From NCBI RefSeq assembly GCF_027111255.2, contig NZ_CP114285.2:682001-746000 (forward strand): DNA of 64,000 nucleotides, written 5' to 3'. Below the pieces are notes generated by a model. The model saw nothing but the letters and a program-made list of their open reading frames with translations, was not told where the DNA came from and did no database searches. This DNA is from Flavobacterium flavigenum. Lineage in GTDB: Bacteria > Bacteroidota > Bacteroidia > Flavobacteriales > Flavobacteriaceae. Position numbers and translations under genes: made by a program. Below, one piece after another: positions 38,119 through 45,329 of this stretch (position 1 is its first letter; the number at the start of each line of letters is the position of its first letter).

Positions 38119-38135
38119 CGTACAGAAGCAACCTC

Positions 38136-38267
38136 TGGTAACACTTGCTACAATAGATTTGGGCATTTGGCTTAATTTAAAAATGGTCTTGTATTTGTGA
38201 GATTTGGCAAATCCGAAAATAAGGCTTAATTTAATCCCAAACCTCTTGTAGCAAGGGGACGTTAGCG
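38136..38267 (+). repeat. attC-like site of cassette 4 (type A)
   Basis: Same sequence as the site at 35812-35943, ending at a GTTAGCG core (G at 38261). Here the next cassette is a different one, so identical sites carry different neighbours. Confidence 0.7.
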
Positions 38268-38312
38268 GCAACCTTAACAGCACCCTGCAAAAAACTGACA
38301 TTTACTGAAATT

Positions 38313-39284
38313 ATGGCGAAAAATAAACTTGACACATTTAAAAACCATCTGGGTTATGACGGCAAAAAAATCAATATGGACAAAGCCGTTTTAATATTGA
38401 ATGAAATTGGTGTAACTGCAACCAACGACATTGGCGAGACACCTTTAATTATTGCATCTTACTTGGAACGAATTGAGATATTAAAATTAATAATTGAACA
38501 AACTCAAAATATTGACCATAAAGTTCAAGGAAGTATAACAGAGACGGCTCTTTTGGAGGCTTGCGGACAAAGACGCTTGGAAAGTATAAAACTATTAGTT
38601 GATGCAGGTGCCAATTTGGAGCAAGAAGACAGATTTGGATTGACCCCACTTTCCAAAATATTTACCAATACATTTTCCGACCCAATTCCGAGTGCTAAAT
38701 ATTTAGTTTCTATAGGTGCAAAAATTACAGACAAAGTTATTAAAATGGGAATGTCGTGGAATAAGGAAAAATTTACCGACTTTTTGAAATTCATAAACTA
38801 TGACTTGGAAAGCGGTTCATTACCAGTAGATGATACAATTCAGCAGAAAGCACTAAAAATTTACACTTCAATCGACATAGAAAATTTACACAATGTTCTT
38901 AATAAAAATGATTACTTTAAAACAGCGAAAGTAATTTGGCAAAAACTTGTCCCAAAATCAGGTCAAGCAGACACAATTCAAGGGGAATTATTGAGAGCAA
39001 TTGAAAAATTAAGAGATGAAGCTCAAAGGAATGGAAATATAAATTTTAACAAAAACTGTCACGGAATACTTATTGACTTTTTGAGAAAACACTTAATTAA
39101 CAATAAAATTTTTGAACCAGAAATAATCATCCAAATAAATAGTGACATAGAAAGATTATCAAAAGCTAATTCCCCTTACACAGACGATGACATATATGAT
39201 AGAATTACTGAAAGGATAGTTGATTGGTATTTGAACAATCCAATACAAATCCAACACGACCAAAATGACAAATTATATTGCTAA
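38313..39284 (+). CDS. Cassette 5: ankyrin-repeat protein
   Basis: 323 residues. Three or more ankyrin repeats lie in the first half (ETPLIIASYLERIEILKLII, TALLEACGQRRLESIKLLVD, FGLTPLSKIF), typical of a protein-binding scaffold. The C-terminal half is helical with ENLHNVLNKNDYF and EKLRDEAQRNGNI, not recognised. No signal peptide. It is the only ORF of the cassette. Target unknown. Confidence 0.8.
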   Translation: MAKNKLDTFKNHLGYDGKKINMDKAVLILNEIGVTATNDIGETPLIIASYLERIEILKLIIEQTQNIDHKVQGSITETALLEACGQRRLESIKLLVDAGANLEQEDRFGLTPLSKIFTNTFSDPIPSAKYLVSIGAKITDKVIKMGMSWNKEKFTDFLKFINYDLESGSLPVDDTIQQKALKIYTSIDIENLHNVLNKNDYFKTAKVIWQKLVPKSGQADTIQGELLRAIEKLRDEAQRNGNINFNKNCHGILIDFLRKHLINNKIFEPEIIIQINSDIERLSKANSPYTDDDIYDRITERIVDWYLNNPIQIQHDQNDKLYC

Positions 39285-39297
39285 ACCAAACAAGGCA

Positions 39298-39431
39298 GCC
39301 GCTAACAAGGGTTTGCCAAAAGCGGGGCTGAAGTGCTTCGATTGAACATTTGTGCAAAGTTCAACATTCGTTCTTCGATTGAACTTTTGTACTAAAAATC
39401 CCCGCCTTCGGCAAGCCCCGAAACGTTAGCG
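39298..39431 (+). repeat. attC-like site of cassette 5 (type C)
   Basis: GCCGCTAAC mirrors the cassette start GTTAGCGGC, and the site ends at GTTAGCG (G at 39425). The arms GGTTTGCCAAAAGCGGGG and CCCCGCCTTCGGCAAGCCC pair well. Its interior differs from types A and B and contains TTCGATTGAAC twice. Confidence 0.7.
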
Positions 39432-39497
39432 GATATTTTGGAGAAAAACTGCGGAATAAAGACAATATCGAAAACAAAAAATCGAAAAATTAACTAT

Positions 39498-40016
39498 ATG
39501 AAAATTAAGTTTTTAAAAGTATTATTCACAATATTTATATTTTCAAATTTATCTTTCGGGCAATCAAAAACACCATATTTAATAAATAACGAATTATTTG
39601 AATTACCAGGAAAGTGGAAACATATTGGAAAAATTGAGAATTCTGCACAATGGGGTTTTGCAAACAAAAAATTAGAACTTACTTTACTTATAAATGTTAG
39701 AAAACCAGAAATTTTTGAGTTTTATAACAAAGAAATGACTGAACTGGAATTTTTAAATAAATTCTATGCTTGGGAAACAGAATTTTGGAAAAAAGATGAT
39801 GGAAACATAGAAATAGAGAAAATTGAAACAAACGAAACGGATAAATACATAATTTGGAGATTAAAAATAATCGACAAAAATATTGAAAGTTTCATTTTTA
39901 GCGGAATTAGAAACAGCAAATTAATTGGATTGAGCTTGACGGATGACAACAAAAGAGAACCGAAAAGTAGAGCCGAAAAAATTGAATTTCTCAAGAATAT
40001 TTACTTTAAAAAATAA
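39498..40016 (+). CDS. Cassette 6: exported protein (identical copy of cassette 2)
   Basis: Identical to the 172-residue exported protein at 36010, with the same start chosen for the same reason. The entire 725 bp cassette (39426-40150) is repeated with boundaries at the cores, and is followed by a different cassette than the first copy. Confidence 0.75.
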   Translation: MKIKFLKVLFTIFIFSNLSFGQSKTPYLINNELFELPGKWKHIGKIENSAQWGFANKKLELTLLINVRKPEIFEFYNKEMTELEFLNKFYAWETEFWKKDDGNIEIEKIETNETDKYIIWRLKIIDKNIESFIFSGIRNSKLIGLSLTDDNKREPKSRAEKIEFLKNIYFKK

Positions 40017-40021
40017 AAACA

Positions 40022-40156
40022 TCCGCTAACCGTCGTTTGGCAATATGGCGGGATTTGGCTTAATTTGAAGATGGTTTTGTACTTGGAAAATTAGTCATTA
40101 ACCGAAAAATAAGGCTTCCTTAATCCGCCACATCGCCAAGCGACCAAACGTTATGT
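40022..40156 (+). repeat. attC-like site of cassette 6 (type B)
   Basis: Same as the site at 36535-36668, but it ends at the GTTATGT core of the next cassette (G at 40150). Confidence 0.7.
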
Positions 40157-40181
40157 GATACCCAACAAGAAAAATGCGTAA

Positions 40182-41342
40182 ATGAAATTACCTTTTATAA
40201 TTAAATCACTTCTTTTACTAACAATTGTGAGAGGTATAGTTGTGATTTTACACGAACTTGGACACGCAATTCCAGCAATCATATTAACAAAACAAAAAGT
40301 TTCTATATACATCGGATCATATGGAAATCCAAAGAAAAGTATAAATTTCAGAATTGGACTTTTGGATGTGTGGTTAAGTTATGAAATGCTTTCTTGGAAA
40401 AATGGTTTGTGTGTTCCATCAGCAGAAAATATTTCAATTAATAGACAGATTATTTATGTTTTAACTGGACCTATTTGTTCTTCTATTTTTGCTACACTTT
40501 ATTTATATGTAGCCCTTTTTAAAAATTTTAGTGATTTATATTTGCATTTCGCAGTAATATTTTTCTTAATCTCAATATTAGATTTATTTGGAAATCTGAT
40601 ACCAAATGAAAACCCAATTGAGTTATTTGACGGAACAGTAACTTACAACGATGGTTATACACTATCTAAACTTTTTAAGTACAGAAAATTTCCAAATCAA
40701 TATACTGAAGCAATTGATTTATTTAACAAAAAAGAATACAAGAAATCAATAAATCTTTTTGATTACTTCCTAAAAGTAAAACTAAAAGATGAAAATATTT
40801 ATCGTCTAAATATGTTTGCAAATATGCAAATTAAAAACTTCGAAAGAGCAAAAGAATTATTTGATAATTTCGAACAAGAATTCAAATTAACATCGGACGA
40901 TTATTCAAATGGAGGGCTTATTTATAGTAAACTAAATATGAATAATGAATCCTTACATTTTTATAATAAATCTATCGAACTAAACGCCGAAAATGTGTAT
41001 TCTTTAAACAACAAAGGTTTTACTTTAACTTTACTTGAAAAATATTCTGAAGCAATTCCGCTTTTTGATAAAGCAATTGAAATTGATGAATTTTTTGCTT
41101 ATTCATACAATAACAGAGGGCTTTCAAAAATTAAAACAGGAAGAGTTAACGAAGGTTTAGCTGACATAGAAAAGTCTATTAAACTTGACGAAAATAATTC
41201 ATATTCATATCGAAATCTTGGAATTTACCATTTTGATATTGGAGAAATAGAAAAAGCAAGAGAACTATTTTTGAAATCAAAAGAGTTAGATGGAGATACT
41301 CATATGATTGATGAACTAATTTTATCGACAAGTATATCGTAG
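40182..41342 (+). CDS. Cassette 7: M50-like metalloprotease with TPR repeats
   Basis: 386 residues. A first membrane helix holds ILHELGHAIPAII with the zinc-protease motif HELGH (His24, Glu25, His28). Three more helices follow to about 145, and LIPNENP lies where M50 enzymes have a second metal ligand region. From about 180 to 380 come several TPR units (AIPLFDKAIEIDEFFAYSYNN, YRNLGIYHFDIGEIEKARELF). It may be an intramembrane protease with a cytoplasmic protein-binding array. It is the only ORF of its cassette. Confidence 0.8.
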   Translation: MKLPFIIKSLLLLTIVRGIVVILHELGHAIPAIILTKQKVSIYIGSYGNPKKSINFRIGLLDVWLSYEMLSWKNGLCVPSAENISINRQIIYVLTGPICSSIFATLYLYVALFKNFSDLYLHFAVIFFLISILDLFGNLIPNENPIELFDGTVTYNDGYTLSKLFKYRKFPNQYTEAIDLFNKKEYKKSINLFDYFLKVKLKDENIYRLNMFANMQIKNFERAKELFDNFEQEFKLTSDDYSNGGLIYSKLNMNNESLHFYNKSIELNAENVYSLNNKGFTLTLLEKYSEAIPLFDKAIEIDEFFAYSYNNRGLSKIKTGRVNEGLADIEKSIKLDENNSYSYRNLGIYHFDIGEIEKARELFLKSKELDGDTHMIDELILSTSIS

Positions 41343-41350
41343 ATATGGGC

Positions 41351-41480
41351 ATCACATAACACTTGCTACAAGAGATTTGGGCATTTGGCTTAATTTAAAA
41401 ATGGTCTTGTATTTGGGATGTTTAGGCAAATCCGAAAATAAGGCTTAATTTAATCCCAAACCTCTTGTAGCAAGGGAACG
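41351..41480 (+). repeat. attC-like site of cassette 7 (type A), interrupted at its core by an IS
   Basis: ATCACATAAC (from about 41351) mirrors the cassette start GTTATGTGAT. Type A arms follow, ending GGGAACG at 41480. The expected TTR of the next cassette is displaced by an IS element; it resumes at 43199 after the duplicated ACGT. Confidence 0.7.
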
Positions 41481-41481
41481 T

Positions 41482-43195
41482 CAGGCTGTGAAAAAACCTT
41501 CCTTCTTCTATTAAAGTCTTAAAATTTCGCCGCACTATAATTCCAATAAAGCCTTACACTTGACCGCTTTTTTTAGGCTGTCAATTTCTCTGAATAAAAA
41601 ACTGTTGCTGTATTTAGCTTTAAATAACTCGTTTTCAGCAAAAACAAGACCTTTTCCTTATAAGGTGAGTTCCATTTTTGGAGTTTGGCAATAAGTTCGG
41701 GAACGCCCAATATATTGATACTGCGTTTAATATTATAGACCAGCATAATCAGGCTGTGTTCTCCATTTACTTTATCGAGTCCTGTTAAATTGGTGTGGTT
41801 ATAGCCCCATTGCCGTTTGATGGTTCCAAAGATGTGTTCGTTTATTTCCTGTCGCTTGCGGTACAGCTGTGGATTTTCCTGATAACGTTTGTTGTTTTCT
41901 TCTACGGCATCTGCATATTGGCTACGGTCAATTTCCCTGCCTGCCGCTCTACTGGTGCATAAATGTTTTACAGGACATTCCCTGCATTTGGATGTACGGT
42001 ACTTTTTAAAATTATAGCTGTCTTTATCGGTTGTTTTCTTATGCCATCTTCCCGTGGTTTGTAGCGTTTGCCCTTCTGGGCAAGTGTAGGTATCATTGGA
42101 TTTGTTGTATTGAAACCTGGCAACCAAATAAGCAGGCTGTGTGCCGTTTTCGTTGCTTTTTCCTTGCCCGGGCTGCGCTACAATGGTAGTGATGCTGCCT
42201 TGTTTGCAGATCTCTATTTGTTTGCCGTTGTGATAACCTTTGTCTACAAGGGCAGTATAAGTTTCAATTCCTAAATTCTCTTTGGCTTCAAGGGCAATAG
42301 CCGATAAAGCACTGCGGTCGTTCTTGTTGATAGTGTGCGTGGCTACTACAAGATTGTGTTTGGCATCCACTGCAGCCTGAACATTAAAGGATATTCAACT
42401 ACTTGTCCCTGCACTAATAATGCTCTGGCATCACTATCGGTAGTGCTGATTTGAGGCTCTCCACTGGCCTTTAACTTTTCTTCCAGCAAATCATAGCGAA
42501 GCTTATTTTGTTTTAAGCGTTCTATCTTTTGTTGGATGTTTTTGATTTTTGGAGCATTTTCTTTTGCATCATTTTCTTCCAAAGCATCTAGATATTCTTG
42601 GGTTTTAGCTTCAATGTATTCTAAATGTTTGTCTATTTTCTTTTGGTTGAAATTAGCTTTACGGCTATTGTGCGCCCTGCTTTTAGTTCCATCAATAGCA
42701 ATGGTTTCACAGCCTATTAAGTCGGCGTCTTTTAAAAACACAACATAGAGTTTAAACAAGTTCTTTAATGCCAATGAATTATTCTTTCTGAAGTCTGATA
42801 TACTGTGGTAGTTGGGACGAATGTCTTCTAATAACCACTGCATTTCAATATTTCTGAAGGATTCTCTTTCTAATTTTCTGGAGCTTCTTATTCCGTTGAT
42901 ATAGCCGTACAAATAGGCCTTAAGGAACAACGTGGTATTGTAGCTCGGACGGCCTTCTCTTTTAATGGTCTGTACTGAAAACCCTAGTTTGGAAAGGTCT
43001 ATAAACATAACAAATGCATCTATAAACCGCACTTGATTATCGTGAGCTATAGTGTCTTCCAGACTGGAAATACGCATTTGGTTACGAGAAATTCCTGAGA
43101 TATGTTGCATCCTTAAAAATACGAAATTTCCTGCTGTAAGAAAACTTTTTTGCTATATTTGATTCGAATACAAACGGAAGTTTTTTCACAGACTG
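41482..43195 (-). mobile_element. IS1182-type insertion sequence
   Basis: 1,714 bp. The terminal inverted repeats begin CAGGCTGTGAAAAAAC at one end and the complement CAGTCTGTGAAAAAAC at the other. Flanking ACGT at 41478-41481 and 43196-43199 is the 4 bp target duplication. Removing the element and one ACGT restores a normal cassette junction GGAACGTTATGGGC. The single transposase gene is frameshifted. Confidence 0.85.
41573..43110 (-). pseudogene. IS1182 family transposase, frameshifted
   Basis: Starts at 43110 on the minus strand with the DUF772-type N-terminal domain (IRPNYHSISDFRKNNSLALKNL, TIAIDGTKSRAHNSRKANF). The frame is lost near 42390, where a downstream frame takes over with NVQAAVDAKHNLVVATH and the DDE_Tnp_1_6 C-terminal domain (KYRTSKCRECPVKHLCTSRAAG, a Cys-rich motif). 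A one-base deletion in the GAATATCC region would explain it. No slippery sequence supports programmed frameshifting, so the copy is probably inactive. Confidence 0.8.
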
Positions 43196-43226
43196 ACGTT
43201 ATGGGCAAGCTTACAAAAAACAACAT

Positions 43227-43796
43227 ATGAAATACACTCTTTTATTTTTTATAATTCCTTTTTTTTCTTTTGCGCAAGTTGACACTGTAAAAGCTGTTGT
43301 GATAAAAGAAAATAAATCCAAAATTGACTCAATCGAAACAAAAACGTATACCGATTATGAAAACGGTTACTCAATTGAAAAACCAAAATGGCTCAAAATT
43401 AATCCTGAATTGCCTTCAAATCGATATGGTGGAACTATTCCAGCCGTAGAAGGAATTGAGAATGCAATTATGATAACTGCCTTAAAAAAGAATCGTTACG
43501 AAAATTTTAATGATTTCGTGCGAATCTTTATAACAGGGAATAAATTCGGACAACCTACTCTATTTAACGACCAATTTATTTTTTATGGTAGAAATGAAAA
43601 AGACTTTAAAAAAATAAAACACGGAGTAGCTTCACGTTTATTCTATATGTACAAAAATAAAATATATCATAATCAGTTTGTTCTACTTGAAACCTCAAGT
43701 TCATATTTATTTGTACATTTTAGTTCAACACCTGAAACTTACGATATAAACATAAAGAAGTTTAATGAGTTTTTGAAAGGACTAACCGTAGAATAA
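43227..43796 (+). CDS. Cassette 8: exported protein (hypothetical)
   Basis: 189 residues. Signal peptide 1-16 ends FSFAQ. The mature part has a beta-rich domain with WLKINPELPSNRYGGTIPA and HNQFVLLETSSSYLFVHFSS. It is a single-ORF cassette, beginning about 28 bp inside it. No family recognised. Confidence 0.75.
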   Translation: MKYTLLFFIIPFFSFAQVDTVKAVVIKENKSKIDSIETKTYTDYENGYSIEKPKWLKINPELPSNRYGGTIPAVEGIENAIMITALKKNRYENFNDFVRIFITGNKFGQPTLFNDQFIFYGRNEKDFKKIKHGVASRLFYMYKNKIYHNQFVLLETSSSYLFVHFSSTPETYDINIKKFNEFLKGLTVE

Positions 43797-43800
43797 AGCC

Positions 43801-43897
43801 TGCCCATAACAGCTAGAGTTTCGTTGCGTGCGTAGCACGAACAATGAAACTTGTGTTGAACGGAACCGCTGTGATTCCGCAACTATGGAGTTATCGT
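43801..43897 (+). repeat. attC-like site of cassette 8 (type D)
   Basis: TGCCCATAAC mirrors the cassette start GTTATGGGCA. The site ends at a GTTATCG core (G at 43890). Unlike types A-C, an internal hairpin GTTTC...GCGTGC-GTA-GCACG...GAAAC is visible and the outer arms pair weakly. Confidence 0.6.
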
Positions 43898-43920
43898 AAA
43901 AGAGATTTGTAATTTTTCAA

Positions 43921-43944
43921 GAGGATTTAGTGTCCTCTTTTTTT
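43921..43944 (+). terminator. Terminator at the array's right end
   Basis: GAGGA and TCCTC pair with a 7-base loop, followed by seven T residues. Confidence 0.7.
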
Positions 43945-44015
43945 GTGGAATGGTTTGGCTTGGTTTTTTTCGTGTTTTCCTTCACTTTTGGACATAACTT
44001 CCCTTACCCGTAAAA

Positions 44016-44204
44016 TTAGTTTTCACAGGCACGCGAATTTTGGCTACCGCCAAGATACCAAGGTGGTGGACCACGCTGGTCAAAAACCGCTATTCGGTGC
44101 AAGTTGCCTGTTTTGCAACAGGGACATTTTGGCAAAAAAGGTTTTTTTTCTGCTTTTTCCAGTACTTTCACTTGCAGTTTTACCACTCTTGTGCTCGTTT
44201 GCAA
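44016..44204 (-). pseudogene. IS91-type transposase C-terminal remnant
   Basis: On the minus strand PFLPKCPCCKTGNLHRIAVF and then DQRGPPPWYL resemble the zinc-binding C-terminal tail of IS91/IS801-type transposases. About 50 residues remain; the catalytic part is absent and the upstream sequence runs straight into a palindrome. It is presumably a decayed fragment. The match is by eye only. Confidence 0.5.
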
Positions 44205-44370
44205 CGAGTACCTACATAAATTAAAAAAGTAAATCGTAGCGTTTGTAACGCGGCTACCAAAACAAAATATTATTATACATTTTATGTAGGCAATCTATCT
44301 AAAAAGCCGCGTTACAAACGCTTTATTTAGTTTTCACAAGTAAAATAGATACTCGTTGCAAACGAGCACC
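44190..44370. repeat. Nested inverted repeats
   Basis: Outer arms GTGCTCGTTTGCAACGAGTA and its complement, and inner arms AGCGTTTGTAACGCGGCT and AGCCGCGTTACAAACGCT, lie around a short AT loop. The outer arm also contains a small palindrome (CTCGTTTGCAACGAG-like). The form resembles the REP-like elements handled by tyrosine transposases in Bacteroidota, or the terminus of an IS91-type element. Confidence 0.6.
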
Positions 44371-44414
44371 AGATTGAGTAAACGTTGCGATAACTTATGC
44401 TTTTTTTACAAATA

Positions 44415-44738
44415 TCACAACTGAAGCTTAAATAATTCATCCAACAATTCCATTTCTTCTTCAGGCAGTAACTGCAAAGCAATTTCAAGTAATGTCATTA
44501 CATTAACATCCGTGTTTACGGTATGACTTGATAAACTTGGCATATCATGATGAAGCAAAAAAATACTTGCTTTTAGCAAATCTGAAACCATTAAGTTTAA
44601 TTGGTTATAACCGGATACTTTTAGTTTTACGTCAAACGAATTATTGGTGTTATTGTGTGATTTTAGCTTTTTAAACTTTTTCGACGTGTACATTGATTGA
44701 AGAAATTCTGCTATTTGTTCTTTATGTTGTATTTCCAT
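44415..44738 (-). CDS. Hypothetical protein
   Basis: A 107-residue cytoplasmic protein, mostly alpha-helical and charged (MEIQHKEQIAEFLQSMYTSK, ELLDELFKLQL). Not recognised. It is divergent from the XRE regulator at 44854 over 115 bp, so the two may share a regulatory region. It is the first intact gene to the right of the cassette array. Confidence 0.6.
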   Translation of the reverse strand: MEIQHKEQIAEFLQSMYTSKKFKKLKSHNNTNNSFDVKLKVSGYNQLNLMVSDLLKASIFLLHHDMPSLSSHTVNTDVNVMTLLEIALQLLPEEEMELLDELFKLQL

Positions 44739-44853
44739 GACTTAAGTTGGATTTGTTTATCTATTCCAAATCAAAAATACAAAAAAAATCAGTCACATAC
44801 AACCGAATGCATACATTCACTTAAAAACAATCGATTACTTGTAATTTCATCAC

Positions 44854-45090
44854 ATGAAAAGAACAAGAAAAAGTGAGGTTCCAGAAGTTGTAAAGCAATT
44901 AGGAATCAAAATAAAAACAATAATTCAAGACAAACAATTAAAGCAAAGAGAGGTTGCTCATGATGCAGAAATGGATGTTGAAACTTTAAGAAAATACATT
45001 AAAGGTACTCAGGAAATGAAAATAAGTACCTTATTCAAAATCGCTAGATCTTTAAAAATAGAACCAAGTGATTTAATTAAAGACTTATAA
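44854..45090 (+). CDS. Small XRE family DNA-binding protein
   Basis: 78 residues. A single Cro/CI-type helix-turn-helix: LKQREVAHDAEMDVETLRKYIKG, then MKISTLFKIARSLKIEP. It is a minimal regulator with no other domain, divergent from a hypothetical gene. It may repress its own promoter or that of the divergent gene; no operator was identified. Confidence 0.85.
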   Translation: MKRTRKSEVPEVVKQLGIKIKTIIQDKQLKQREVAHDAEMDVETLRKYIKGTQEMKISTLFKIARSLKIEPSDLIKDL

Positions 45091-45120
45091 AATCAATATT
45101 TAATTTCTAAAACAATATAA

Positions 45121-45315
45121 ATGGATTATTCAGTTTTGGGTTTATTGATAGTTTTGGGTGTGATAGCATTTGTATGGTTATTACCAATATTAAGTATTCT
45201 TTTCTCCCGTAAAACTACTGGTGGAGAAAAATTAGCTTGGATTTTGGCTGTACTTTTTATATCATGGTTTGCCTGGATTTTTTATTTATTACTTGCACCT
45301 ATTAAAAAGAAATAA
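45121..45315 (+). CDS. Small membrane protein with PLDc_N-like domain
   Basis: 64 residues with two hydrophobic helices (MDYSVLGLLIVLGVIAFVWL and LAWILAVLFISWFAWIFYLL). The pattern LPILSILFSR...GGEKLAWILAVLF...WIFYLLL is the phospholipase D N-terminal (PLDc_N) membrane domain found alone in many Bacteroidota. Function unknown. Confidence 0.75.
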   Translation: MDYSVLGLLIVLGVIAFVWLLPILSILFSRKTTGGEKLAWILAVLFISWFAWIFYLLLAPIKKK

Positions 45316-45329
45316 AACATAATAAACCT

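Larger units (their letters stand above)
35391..43890 (+). mobile_element. Integron-like gene-cassette array without an integrase
   Basis: Eight cassettes (with an IS inside one junction) lie head to tail: 35391-35937, 35938-36662, 36663-37714, 37715-38261, 38262-39425, 39426-40150, 40151-41480, 43199-43890. Each carries one plus-strand ORF and ends in a 97-135 bp imperfect inverted repeat. The first ~9-10 bases of each cassette (after the G of GTT) are the reverse complement of the last bases before its own terminal repeat, for example GTTACCAGAG/CTCTGGTAAC. Neighbouring cassettes have different core bases. The layout matches integron cassettes with attC sites. The core is GTTR with variable following bases, not GTTRRRY, and no integrase gene is present. 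Confidence 0.7.
43797..44414. other. Array right edge: terminator, IS remnant and nested palindromes
   Basis: After the type D site there is a terminator (43921-43944), then an IS91-type transposase remnant, nested palindromes (44190-44370) and GCGATAAC (44387-44394). The last is the reverse complement of the core GTTATCG at 43890, as if a further cassette of non-coding DNA ended here in a half-site. No intact gene. Confidence 0.5.

Noticed and set aside
35391..40150. A composite transposon or simple segmental duplication explaining the doubled genes
   Set aside because: Copies are interleaved and end exactly at G^TT cores, and no transposase or terminal repeat borders them.
35391..41480. 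The repeated 130-bp units as a CRISPR array
   Set aside because: The units are far too long, differ in type, and are separated by complete genes, not by uniform spacers.
41573..43110. Two separate transposase genes
   Set aside because: They are N- and C-terminal halves of one IS1182 transposase in overlapping frames.
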